From: Acinetobacter lwoffii
Lineage (GTDB): Bacteria; Pseudomonadota; Gammaproteobacteria; Pseudomonadales; Moraxellaceae
Assembly: GCF_024129355.1 (NCBI RefSeq)
Contig: NZ_JAMXXP010000015.1
Location: 1 to 64,000 of the forward strand
DNA: 64,000 nt
Reading direction: 5' to 3'
Position numbers and translations under genes: made by a program. Numbering within the stretch: position 1 is the stretch's first letter; every line of letters starts with the position of its first letter. The notes under the pieces were generated by a model that did not search any database, was not told the origin of the DNA, and worked only from the letters and a program-made list of their open reading frames with translations. This document shows positions 1-7,198 of this stretch, in pieces.

Positions 1-137
1 ACGACACAAACGGACAAATCGTTTAAGTTGTTTTCAATTGCAAGTTGACGGATTTTGATCGCAGCAGAAAGACCCGCAGGGCCTGCGCCTATGATGACGA
101 CGTCAAACTCCATCGATTCTCTTGTTATATCTTCCAT
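1..137 (-). CDS. Electron transfer flavoprotein-ubiquinone oxidoreductase, N-terminal fragment (cut by the window edge)
   Basis: Only the first 45 or so residues are in the window. After a short lead comes MEFDVVIIGAGPAGLSAA, a Rossmann FAD-binding motif (GxGxxG) in the form typical of ETF-QO, followed by a stretch resembling the start of Acinetobacter ETF-QO. The enzyme passes electrons from reduced ETF to ubiquinone at the inner membrane, so it is the electron outlet for the acyl-CoA dehydrogenases encoded nearby. I chose the ATG at 137; an in-frame ATG at 113 is the alternative. A DcaR-like palindrome lies just upstream at 152-166. The identification rests on a short piece of sequence, so other FAD oxidoreductases are not fully excluded. 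Confidence 0.72.
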   Translation of the reverse strand, partial: MEDITRESMEFDVVIIGAGPAGLSAAIKIRQLAIENNLNDLSVCV

Positions 138-151
138 AATATAAAATCCAA

Positions 152-166
152 TTTCGCTATACGATA
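152..166. promoter_or_regulatory. DcaR-type palindromic operator upstream of the ETF-QO gene
   Basis: TTTCGCTATACGATA is a degenerate copy of the 15-bp palindrome TTTCGTAnTACGAAA that recurs in this window. It ends 15 bp from the proposed ETF-QO start, a position where a bound regulator would affect transcription of that gene. That the IclR protein binds here is inference. Confidence 0.5.
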
Positions 167-320
167 TTTATAGCATTATCTAAATCGGTTATGAAGCTTA
201 TTTTTGATCTTTTTATTTGGAATAGGAATTTATCTTTTTTAAATCTTATCTATTTCGCAGCATTAAAAAGGTTTGCTGAGAATTCTGGATAAAGGAAGAA
301 GATGTGTAGATTGGGTATTC

Positions 321-347
321 AATAAAAGAGCGACTTAATGTCGCTCT
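321..347 (-). terminator. Rho-independent terminator of the IclR gene
   Basis: AGAGCGAC, loop TTAAT, GTCGCTCT forms an 8-bp perfect stem. Read on the minus strand it is followed by TTTATT, just beyond the stop of the IclR regulator. Confidence 0.75.
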
Positions 348-360
348 GATAATTAATTTT

Positions 361-1197
361 TTATATGTTATTGAGATTCATTGCAATATTATTCACCATG
401 TGAATCAGACGCGGTCCAATTTCATTTTCCAGTTTTTCCTGATTTAACAGATAACTTGGGGCACCACAGTTAAACGTTAATATCCCATGTTTGGGGTGAA
501 CCAACGGAACTGCCACGGAATTCACATCCTTAGCCCAGTCACCTAAAGACAGACAGTAGCCATAATCCTGATAATCACGGATTGCACGTTCCAGATTACG
601 CTTGATGGTTGGCCACTGATCTTCGTTTCTTTTCTTGATGGCATCAAATAAATATTCGCGTTCCTTCACATCCATCGCTGCCAGACAGGCCCGTCCCATG
701 GCACTGCTATGAATCGGTAAAGTCGAACCGACAGGGCGGCGCATGGTTAGCGTCGATTCTGTATGTACCACTTCCAGATAAATCATGCTCAAACGGTCAC
801 GGGTAGCCATTGCCACAGGGGCTTGGGAATAACGGGACATTTCTTCCATAAACGGATAAGCCTGAGTCCGTGCAGAAATATTACTCAAAGCTGCATAGCC
901 TAAAGCCAATACGCCAACATCCAATAGATATTTCGTGGTATTTGGCAGTTGTTTTAAATAACCTAAAGAAACCAGGGTGCTGGTAATACGCGCTACAGTC
1001 GGCTTGGGCAAGTTGGTTAATTGTGCAATTTCCTGATTACCAAGCAATTGATTGGTCGCTGAAAAGCAACGCAAGATTTCCAATCCACGCGCAATAGACG
1101 CAATAAATTGAGGATTATTTTCTCTATGAATATGTGAAATCGGATCTAAACGGATTTCATCAAAGTTGGGAATTTCACCAGTTTTATTTTTTGTCAT
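361..1197 (-). CDS. dcaR: IclR-family transcriptional regulator, DcaR-like
   Basis: The 278-residue protein has an IclR winged helix at about residues 30-90 (IARGLEILRCF, then the helix-turn-helix around NQEIAQLTNLPKPTVARI) and an IclR effector domain from about 100 to 275. It resembles the PcaU/PobR/DcaR group that controls aromatic and dicarboxylic acid catabolism in Acinetobacter baylyi. It is divergent from an acyl-CoA dehydrogenase gene. The intergenic region carries three copies of the palindrome TTTCGTAnTACGAAA, one nearest this gene, which suggests autoregulation as well as control of the divergent operon. The dcaR name is inferred from family and context, not from an alignment; another dca-linked IclR paralogue is possible. 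Confidence 0.75.
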   Translation of the reverse strand: MTKNKTGEIPNFDEIRLDPISHIHRENNPQFIASIARGLEILRCFSATNQLLGNQEIAQLTNLPKPTVARITSTLVSLGYLKQLPNTTKYLLDVGVLALGYAALSNISARTQAYPFMEEMSRYSQAPVAMATRDRLSMIYLEVVHTESTLTMRRPVGSTLPIHSSAMGRACLAAMDVKEREYLFDAIKKRNEDQWPTIKRNLERAIRDYQDYGYCLSLGDWAKDVNSVAVPLVHPKHGILTFNCGAPSYLLNQEKLENEIGPRLIHMVNNIAMNLNNI

Positions 1198-1243
1198 GGT
1201 CAGGGCAATTAAAGTTAAATTAATGAATATGATAGCAACATAA

Positions 1244-1258
1244 TTTCACGATACAAAA
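1244..1258. promoter_or_regulatory. DcaR-type operator near the regulator's own start
   Basis: TTTCACGATACAAAA matches the TTTCGTAnTACGAAA consensus in most positions. It lies about 47 bp upstream of the IclR start codon. Confidence 0.45.
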
Positions 1259-1509
1259 TAAAACACTTCTACAAAAGATAAAATATAGGAAAAAGTGCCG
1301 AAATTATTTGTGGTCGAAAAGAATCCTGTTACCCAACTTTGAAGACAATATAAAATCATCTAGTTTTTGAGGTTTAATACGTAGCCAACACATTTAAAAA
1401 GTTTCGATTTCTCCGAAAGAGTCAGTGATCGATAAATATTACAGCAAGAAAAAAGGTTTAATTATCTATTCAAAAAAACTGATAAATAAAACAATCATCC
1501 ATCAAAATA

Positions 1510-1524
1510 TTTCGTATCGTGAAA
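1510..1524. promoter_or_regulatory. DcaR-type operator, middle copy
   Basis: TTTCGTATCGTGAAA has both outer arms of the palindrome (TTTCG and GAAA), with the centre changed. Confidence 0.55.
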
Positions 1525-1635
1525 TTAAATCTTAAACATAAATCAACTGGAATACCAGAAAAATTTCATTTTTTAGTTAAAACATAAAATTTTTAATAAT
1601 TCTACTTGCTCAAAATGATTTTATATGATTATTTA

Positions 1636-1650
1636 TTTCGTAATACGAAA
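1636..1650. promoter_or_regulatory. DcaR-type operator, perfect palindrome
   Basis: TTTCGTA-A-TACGAAA is a perfect 7-1-7 palindrome 50 bp upstream of the acyl-CoA dehydrogenase start. It is the best copy in the window and defines the consensus used for the others. Confidence 0.75.
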
Positions 1651-1700
1651 CAAAAATAAGGGTAAAGGAATTTACCTAAATTATATCCATGGAGATTCAT

Positions 1701-2855
1701 ATGATTCGTGATCCGGAAATGCTAGACCAACTTCTGTCAACGATTCGCGATTTTGTAAAAAATGAACTGGTGCCTCTTGAGCATGAAGTAGAAGAGAACA
1801 ACGCCATTCCTGAACATATTGTGGAACAGATGAAAGAGCTGGGCTTGTTTGGCCTGACGATTCCAGAAGAATATGGCGGTTTAGGCATTACCATGGAAGA
1901 AGAAATTCTGGTGGCGATGGAGTTAGGTCATACATCGGCTGCCTTCCGCTCTTTAATTGGTACTAACAATGGAATCGGTTCAAGCGGCATCATTATCGAC
2001 GGTACAGAAGAACAAAAACAGAAATATTTACCGCGTTATGCAACGGGCGAAATTATTGGTTCATTCTGTTTGACTGAACCAGATTCCGGCTCAGACGCTG
2101 CTGCTTTAAAAACCAGTGCAGTCAAAGACGGCGATTATTATATTTTAAACGGAACTAAACGCTTCATCACCAATGCGCCACGCGCCACGACATTTACCGT
2201 GATGGCACGTACCAATCAAGAGATTAAAGGTGCGAGCGGTATTTCAGCATTTCTAGTTGAAGCAGGTACACCTGGTTTAAGCCTAGGTAAAATTGACAAG
2301 AAAATGGGCCAACATGGTTCCTATACCTGTGATGTAATTTTTGATAACTGTAAAGTGCATAAAGATCAGCTGATTGGCGGTGTAGAAGGGATCGGCTTTA
2401 AAACAGCAATGCGCGTTCTGGATAAGGGCCGTCTGCACATTGCTGGTTATAGCGTCGGTATGGCAGAGCGTATGCTGGAAGACGCACTTAACTATGCAGT
2501 GGAGCGCAAACAGTTTGGTCAGCCCATTGCGAATTTCCAGCTGATCCAGGGTATGTTGGCAGACTCCAAAGCCGAGATTTATGCAGCCAAATGTATGGTT
2601 CTGGATGCTGCGCGTCTACGTGATGCTGGCCAAAATGTTACGACTGAAGCCTCTTGTGCCAAAATGTTTGCAACTGAAATGTGTGGTCGAGTTGCTGATC
2701 GCTGTTTGCAGATTCATGGCGGAGCGGGTTATATCAGTGAATATTCAATTGAACGTTTCTACCGTGATGTGCGTTTGTTCCGTTTATATGAAGGAACGAC
2801 TCAGATTCAACAAATTATTATTGCACGTGAAATGATTAAACAGGCAACCGCCTAA
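1701..2855 (+). CDS. dcaA: Acyl-CoA dehydrogenase, probably for dicarboxylyl-CoA (DcaA-like)
   Basis: The 384-residue protein has the usual size and order of short/medium-chain FAD acyl-CoA dehydrogenases. N-terminal helices are followed by the FAD and substrate loop with CLTEPDSGSDAAA, then a C-terminal helical domain with RKQFGQPIANFQ and the catalytic glutamate in LYEGTTQIQ. It would introduce the alpha,beta double bond in adipyl-CoA or similar thioesters and pass electrons to ETF. I prefer the ATG at 1701, because GGAG lies 6 bases before it, over the upstream in-frame ATG at 1689. The gene is 31 bp from a glutaryl-CoA dehydrogenase gene and both precede one terminator, so they form an operon. 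The dicarboxylate substrate is inferred from context. Confidence 0.8.
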   Translation: MIRDPEMLDQLLSTIRDFVKNELVPLEHEVEENNAIPEHIVEQMKELGLFGLTIPEEYGGLGITMEEEILVAMELGHTSAAFRSLIGTNNGIGSSGIIIDGTEEQKQKYLPRYATGEIIGSFCLTEPDSGSDAAALKTSAVKDGDYYILNGTKRFITNAPRATTFTVMARTNQEIKGASGISAFLVEAGTPGLSLGKIDKKMGQHGSYTCDVIFDNCKVHKDQLIGGVEGIGFKTAMRVLDKGRLHIAGYSVGMAERMLEDALNYAVERKQFGQPIANFQLIQGMLADSKAEIYAAKCMVLDAARLRDAGQNVTTEASCAKMFATEMCGRVADRCLQIHGGAGYISEYSIERFYRDVRLFRLYEGTTQIQQIIIAREMIKQATA

Positions 2856-2886
2856 TCTCATAATTTTAAAATAAGGAAATATTAAA

Positions 2887-4086
2887 ATGACGACAAAAAT
2901 TAGATTTGATTGGCAAGACCCGTTTTTAATCGAACAGCAACTGACGTCAGAAGAGCGCATGATCCGCGATGCAGCGGCAGCGTACTGTCAAGACAAACTG
3001 ATGCCGCGTGTACTGGAACAATTCCGCCATGAAAAAACCGATCCTGCTATTTTCCGTGAGATGGGTGAACTTGGTCTGCTAGGCCCAACCATTCCAGAAC
3101 AGTACGGTGGTGCAGGTTTAAATTATGTCAGTTATGGTCTGATTGCCCGTGAAGTTGAACGTGTCGATTCAGGTTATCGCTCAATGGCCAGCGTACAAAG
3201 CTCTCTGGTGATGGTACCCATTAATGAATTTGGTTCTGAAGAGCAAAAGCAGAAGTATTTACCAAAATTAGCAACCGGTGAATATATTGGTTGCTTCGGC
3301 TTGACCGAGCCGGATCATGGTTCGGATCCGGGCAGCATGATTAGCCGTGCTAAAAAAGTCGAGGGTGGTTACCGTTTAACTGGCGCAAAAATGTGGATTA
3401 CCAATAGTCCGATTGCCGATGTATTTGTAGTTTGGGCCAAAGAAGTTTCTGCCGAAGGTAATATCGGTGACATTCGTGGCTTTATTTTAGAAAAAGGCTG
3501 GGAAGGGCTTTCTGCTCCAACGATTCACGGCAAGGTGGGTCTACGTGCCTCAATCACCGGTGAAATTGTAATGGATAACGTCTTTGTTCCAGAAGAAAAT
3601 GCATTTCCGGAAGTTCGCGGTTTAAAAGGACCTTTTACCTGCTTGAATAGTGCACGTTACGGGATTGCCTGGGGTGCCATGGGAGCTGCAGAGTTCTGCT
3701 GGCATACCGCACATCAATACACCATGGACCGTAAACAGTTTGGTCGACCACTCGCTGCGAATCAGCTGATCCAGAAGAAACTGGCAGATATGCAAACTGA
3801 AATTGCACTCGGTTTGCAGGTGGCTTTACGTTTTGGCCGCATGAAGGATGAAGGCATTGCTTCAGTTGAAGGTACATCACTGATCAAGCGCAACAACTGC
3901 GGCAAGGCACTGGATATTGCCCGTTTGGCCCGTGACATGATGGGTGGAAATGGCATTAGCGATGAATTCGGTGTAGCCCGTCATCTGGTTAATCTGGAAG
4001 TGGTAAATACCTATGAAGGTACCCATGATGTACATGCCCTGATTTTAGGTCGTGCACAAACCGGAATTGCAGCCTTTTGCAACTAA
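2887..4086 (+). CDS. gcdH: Glutaryl-CoA dehydrogenase
   Basis: At 399 residues this has the family's length. It shows the GCDH pattern: [14 protein letters not shown] near the start, [14 protein letters not shown] in the middle and [16 protein letters not shown] at the C-terminus. In human GCDH the equivalent TYEGTHD segment holds the catalytic Glu370 and the neighbouring Tyr369. The enzyme oxidises and decarboxylates glutaryl-CoA to crotonyl-CoA with FAD, passing electrons to ETF. In the same operon as a DcaA-like dehydrogenase it lets the cell finish odd-chain diacids (glutarate, pimelate) and pimelyl-CoA from the ring-cleavage genes at 32-36.8 kb. A lysine/tryptophan route is another possible source of substrate. 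Confidence 0.88.
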   Translation: MTTKIRFDWQDPFLIEQQLTSEERMIRDAAAAYCQDKLMPRVLEQFRHEKTDPAIFREMGELGLLGPTIPEQYGGAGLNYVSYGLIAREVERVDSGYRSMASVQSSLVMVPINEFGSEEQKQKYLPKLATGEYIGCFGLTEPDHGSDPGSMISRAKKVEGGYRLTGAKMWITNSPIADVFVVWAKEVSAEGNIGDIRGFILEKGWEGLSAPTIHGKVGLRASITGEIVMDNVFVPEENAFPEVRGLKGPFTCLNSARYGIAWGAMGAAEFCWHTAHQYTMDRKQFGRPLAANQLIQKKLADMQTEIALGLQVALRFGRMKDEGIASVEGTSLIKRNNCGKALDIARLARDMMGGNGISDEFGVARHLVNLEVVNTYEGTHDVHALILGRAQTGIAAFCN

Positions 4087-4101
4087 ACCTGACATCAACT
4101 T

Positions 4102-4130
4102 CTAGCCAGCATTGCTGGCTAGATTGTTTT
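4102..4130 (+). terminator. Rho-independent terminator after gcdH
   Basis: CTAGCCAGC-ATT-GCTGGCTAG is a perfect 9-bp stem with a 3-base loop, followed by ATTGTTTT. Confidence 0.85.
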
Positions 4131-4265
4131 ACGGGTTTAAGAATTGTGCTTAATCACATCATTCAATGTATTGCTACGTGATTTCTGCAGAGAAAATTTA
4201 TCAAGAACTTTGAAAATCATTTTATACCACCTTGCTAAAGCGTGGTAATGATCAGCGAATATTCT

Positions 4266-4295
4266 ATATTTCACCTAAATAATTAAGTGAAATAT
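4266..4295. promoter_or_regulatory. Inverted repeat upstream of the AAHS transporter
   Basis: ATATTTCAC and GTGAAATAT form a perfect 9-bp inverted repeat separated by 12 bp, ending 45 bp before the transporter start. It differs from the 15-bp DcaR-type palindrome and may be a separate operator. Its ligand is unknown. Confidence 0.4.
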
Positions 4296-4340
4296 GCGTT
4301 TTAAAAAGGCACAGGAGTGCCGAAAAGTAGAAAGAGCATT

Positions 4341-5621
4341 ATGGATACGATCAGTTCACAACAACACCCAGTGGAAGGTGGAAACGAACCCAAGCAAAGA
4401 GTCTGGATTCTGGCCTTTATTTTCTCATTTTTAGCATTATTGGTTGATGGTGCTGATATTGCGTTATTAGCCTACAGTCTGACCAGTCTGAAACAAGAGT
4501 TTTCATTAAGTAATATGCAGGCCGGTGCCTTAGGGAGCTGGACGCTTGCAGGCATGGCTATCGGCGGTTTTTTTGGTGGCTGGGCTTGTGACCGTTTTGG
4601 CCGGGTTCGTGTGATCGTCATTGCCATTGCATTATTTTCTTCATTAACCTTCTGGTTAGGATTCGTAGAAAGTTATGATCAGTTCAAATGGCTGCGCTTT
4701 ACATCTGCGATTGGACTAGGTGCTCTATATATTGCCTGTAACACACTCATGGCAGAGTATGTACCCACCAAATATCGCTCTACAGTATTGGCAACGCTTA
4801 TGACTGGCTGGACTTTAGGCTCGGTGGTCGCAACTGTTCTGGCTGGATGGCTATTGCCTGAATTTGGCTGGCGATACCTCTATTATATTGCCATTATTCC
4901 AATTGTACTGGCCTTCGCGATGTACTTCTTGGTGCCTGAGCCGAAAGCTTGGTTAGATGCGCGTAAAGCACGCCTGGATGCAAAAGCCAGTGGTATTCTG
5001 CAGGAAAAACCAAAAAATACTTTTAAAATGATTTTTGAAGATGCACTTAGCCGTCGCATGTTTATCCTCTGGTCCTTCAGTACCGCATTTTTACAGTTTG
5101 GATATTATGGAGTCAGCAACTGGCTACCGGCGTATTTAGAGACTGATCTGGGAATCAAGTTTAAAGAAATGACCATGTATATGATCGGGACTTTCCTGAT
5201 CATGATGTGTACCAAAGTTATTGCTGGTTTTATCGCTGACCGGATTGGCCGTCGTGCGGTATTTGCTTTCGGCACTATGGGTACTGCAATTTTTATCCCT
5301 GTGATTGTCTTTGGTAATACGCCGGATAATATCCTCTGGCTGATGTTATTTTTCGGTTTTCTCTATGGTATTCCATACGGTATTAATGCGACTTACATGA
5401 CAGAAAGCTTCTCCACCAAAGTGCGTGGAACAGCCGTGGGCGGTGCCTATAACGTGGGCCGACTGGGTGCGGTGTTTGCACCTCTTACCATTGGCTATTT
5501 TGCTCAAGGAGGTTCAATTGGTACAGGCTTACTGATTATGGGCATTGCCTATTTTCTTTGTGGCCTGATTCCCGCTTTCTTTATTAAAGACCGCTTATTT
5601 GATCCGCAAAAGGCAGATTAA
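4341..5621 (+). CDS. MFS transporter, aromatic acid:H+ symporter (AAHS) family, likely dicarboxylate uptake
   Basis: The 426-residue protein has 12 predicted membrane segments. It shows the AAHS signature: an acidic DGADIALLAYSL in TM1, the loop 2-3 motif GGWACDRFGRVRV, and a second half repeating GFIADRIGRRAV. The TM1 aspartate pattern is typical of PcaK/BenK/MucK-like carriers. I chose ATG 4341 over an upstream GTG at 4317, which lacks a good ribosome site. It sits 40 bp before the CoA-transferase genes, suggesting co-transcription of uptake and activation. The product resembles the transporters at 12553-13851 and 29903-31174, so paralogy makes the exact substrate uncertain. It may correspond to DcaK or MucK. 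Confidence 0.8.
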   Translation: MDTISSQQHPVEGGNEPKQRVWILAFIFSFLALLVDGADIALLAYSLTSLKQEFSLSNMQAGALGSWTLAGMAIGGFFGGWACDRFGRVRVIVIAIALFSSLTFWLGFVESYDQFKWLRFTSAIGLGALYIACNTLMAEYVPTKYRSTVLATLMTGWTLGSVVATVLAGWLLPEFGWRYLYYIAIIPIVLAFAMYFLVPEPKAWLDARKARLDAKASGILQEKPKNTFKMIFEDALSRRMFILWSFSTAFLQFGYYGVSNWLPAYLETDLGIKFKEMTMYMIGTFLIMMCTKVIAGFIADRIGRRAVFAFGTMGTAIFIPVIVFGNTPDNILWLMLFFGFLYGIPYGINATYMTESFSTKVRGTAVGGAYNVGRLGAVFAPLTIGYFAQGGSIGTGLLIMGIAYFLCGLIPAFFIKDRLFDPQKAD

Positions 5622-5661
5622 TCTGCAATTGCAATATAGATAGAACATGCTAGGAAGCAAT

Positions 5662-6333
5662 ATGATGAATAAAATCACGCAGGATATCGAGACAGTACTC
5701 AAGAAAATTCCTGATGGTGCACACATTATGACCAGTGGTTTTGGTCTGGCAGGTCAGCCGGTAGAGTTAATTGAAGCATTAATTGACTTGGGTCCTAGAG
5801 ACTTAACCATTATTAACAACAATGCTGCTTCCGGAGATCGTGGGTTAACCAATCTGCTGTTGTCCGGACTGGTCAAAAAAATGATCTGTTCATTCCCGCG
5901 GGCCAATAACTCAACCGTCTTTGAAGACCTGTATAAGGCAGGGAAAGTTGAACTGGAACTGGTACCGCAAGGTAATCTGGCCTGTCGTATTCAGGCAGCG
6001 GGTGCAGGCTTAGGAGCTGTTTTTACTCCAACCGGTTTTGGTACCAAAATTGCTGAAGGTAAAGAAACCCGAAATATCAATGGAAAAGATTATGTGCTCG
6101 AATATCCGATTCACGCTGATTATGCCTTTGTGTATGCTAATCAGGCAGATCAGTGGGGCAACTTAACCTACCGTAAGGCAGCACGGAATTTTGGTCCGAT
6201 CATGGCCAAAGCAGCAAAAACCACCATTGCTCAAGTTCATCAGATTGTGGAATTGGGAGAGCTTGATCCAGAGATCATCGTAACACCAGGAATTTTTGTA
6301 CAGCATGTGGTCAAGGTTGGAGATATTAAATGA
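5662..6333 (+). CDS. dcaI: 3-oxoacid/dicarboxylate CoA-transferase subunit A (DcaI-like)
   Basis: This is the alpha subunit of a family I CoA-transferase (223 residues). It contains the SGFGLAGQPVELIEAL segment and the glycine-rich CoA-binding region GNLACRIQAAGAGLGAVFTP. With subunit B it moves CoA from succinyl-CoA to a dicarboxylate, as PcaIJ does for beta-ketoadipate. The start at 5662 is preferred because AGGAAG lies just upstream; an in-frame ATG at 5647 has no such site. The gene overlaps subunit B by 4 bases (ATGA). Context with beta-oxidation genes favours adipate activation (DcaIJ) over PcaIJ, but the two families cannot be told apart by eye. Confidence 0.78.
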   Translation: MMNKITQDIETVLKKIPDGAHIMTSGFGLAGQPVELIEALIDLGPRDLTIINNNAASGDRGLTNLLLSGLVKKMICSFPRANNSTVFEDLYKAGKVELELVPQGNLACRIQAAGAGLGAVFTPTGFGTKIAEGKETRNINGKDYVLEYPIHADYAFVYANQADQWGNLTYRKAARNFGPIMAKAAKTTIAQVHQIVELGELDPEIIVTPGIFVQHVVKVGDIK

Positions 6334-6992
6334 TGAATATTCAAAAACGTAGCCGTGAACAGATTGTGGCTAAAGTTGCACAAGACATTCCAGCTGGCTC
6401 TTTTGTGAATTTGGGTATTGGTTTACCGACACGCGTGGCTGGTTATTTAAAATCTGAACAAGGAGTAATCTTACACTCGGAAAATGGCGTTTTAGGTTTT
6501 GCTGCATTGAATGATCCTGACCAGGCGGATGATGACCTGATTAACGCCGGTAAAGAACTCGTAAGCATGTTGCAAGGTGGCAGTTTTATGAATTCTGCGG
6601 ACTCTTTCGATATCATGCGGGGCGGGCATCTGGATATCTGTATCATGGGTGCTTTTCAGGTGGCTATTAATGGTGATCTGGCGAACTGGCATACCGGTAA
6701 TGCTGATGCTGTACCTGCTGTAGGCGGTGCAATGGATCTGGCAGTGGGTGCTCGCTGTGTCTATGTTTGCATGGAACATGTGACCAAAAATGGTGAAGCA
6801 AAAATTGTTGAAGAACTGACTTATCCTCTAACAGGTAAACATTGTGTCAACCGTATTTATACTGATTTGTGTGTGATTGAATTAAAAGACCGACAAGCTC
6901 AGGTTCTTGAAATAGTGGATGGCTTAAGCTTTGAAGAATTACAACAGCAGACAGGCTGTAAATTAGTGGACAGTCGTCAACAAGCAGCCTAA
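6330..6992 (+). CDS. dcaJ: 3-oxoacid/dicarboxylate CoA-transferase subunit B (DcaJ-like)
   Basis: This is the beta subunit (220 residues) of the same transferase. It carries LGIGLPTRVAGYL followed by the SENG motif (HSENGVLGF), whose glutamate forms the covalent glutamyl-CoA intermediate in this family. The start overlaps the stop of subunit A, indicating translational coupling and a 1:1 complex. A terminator follows at 7037. The substrate is inferred from the surrounding diacid beta-oxidation genes. Confidence 0.8.
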   Translation: MMNIQKRSREQIVAKVAQDIPAGSFVNLGIGLPTRVAGYLKSEQGVILHSENGVLGFAALNDPDQADDDLINAGKELVSMLQGGSFMNSADSFDIMRGGHLDICIMGAFQVAINGDLANWHTGNADAVPAVGGAMDLAVGARCVYVCMEHVTKNGEAKIVEELTYPLTGKHCVNRIYTDLCVIELKDRQAQVLEIVDGLSFEELQQQTGCKLVDSRQQAA

Positions 6993-7036
6993 AAATAAGT
7001 CCGCAATATTCTGATTAAGTAAAAGTATAGTTTTAG

Positions 7037-7060
7037 ATCACAGCTTCGGCTGTGATTTTT
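7037..7060 (+). terminator. Rho-independent terminator after the CoA-transferase genes
   Basis: ATCACAGC-TTCG-GCTGTGAT is an 8-bp stem closed by a UUCG tetraloop and followed by TTTT. Confidence 0.9.
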
Positions 7061-7198
7061 AAATTTTAGAATTATTATCAAATACACGTAATATTGACCA
7101 TATTTCCGTATTTTAAAGATATAAATACAAACTTTTGCTAATGATTATTTTAATAATAAGTCTAAAATGTTAACAAGCTAAGGAAGGTGATAGTCTGA

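Larger units (their letters stand above)
1198..1700. other. Divergent intergenic control region between the IclR gene and the acyl-CoA dehydrogenase operon
   Basis: This AT-rich stretch of about 500 bp carries no convincing gene. It contains three palindromic operator copies, listed separately, at 1244, 1510 and 1636. The last two start 126 bp apart, close to 12 helical turns. Confidence 0.7.
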
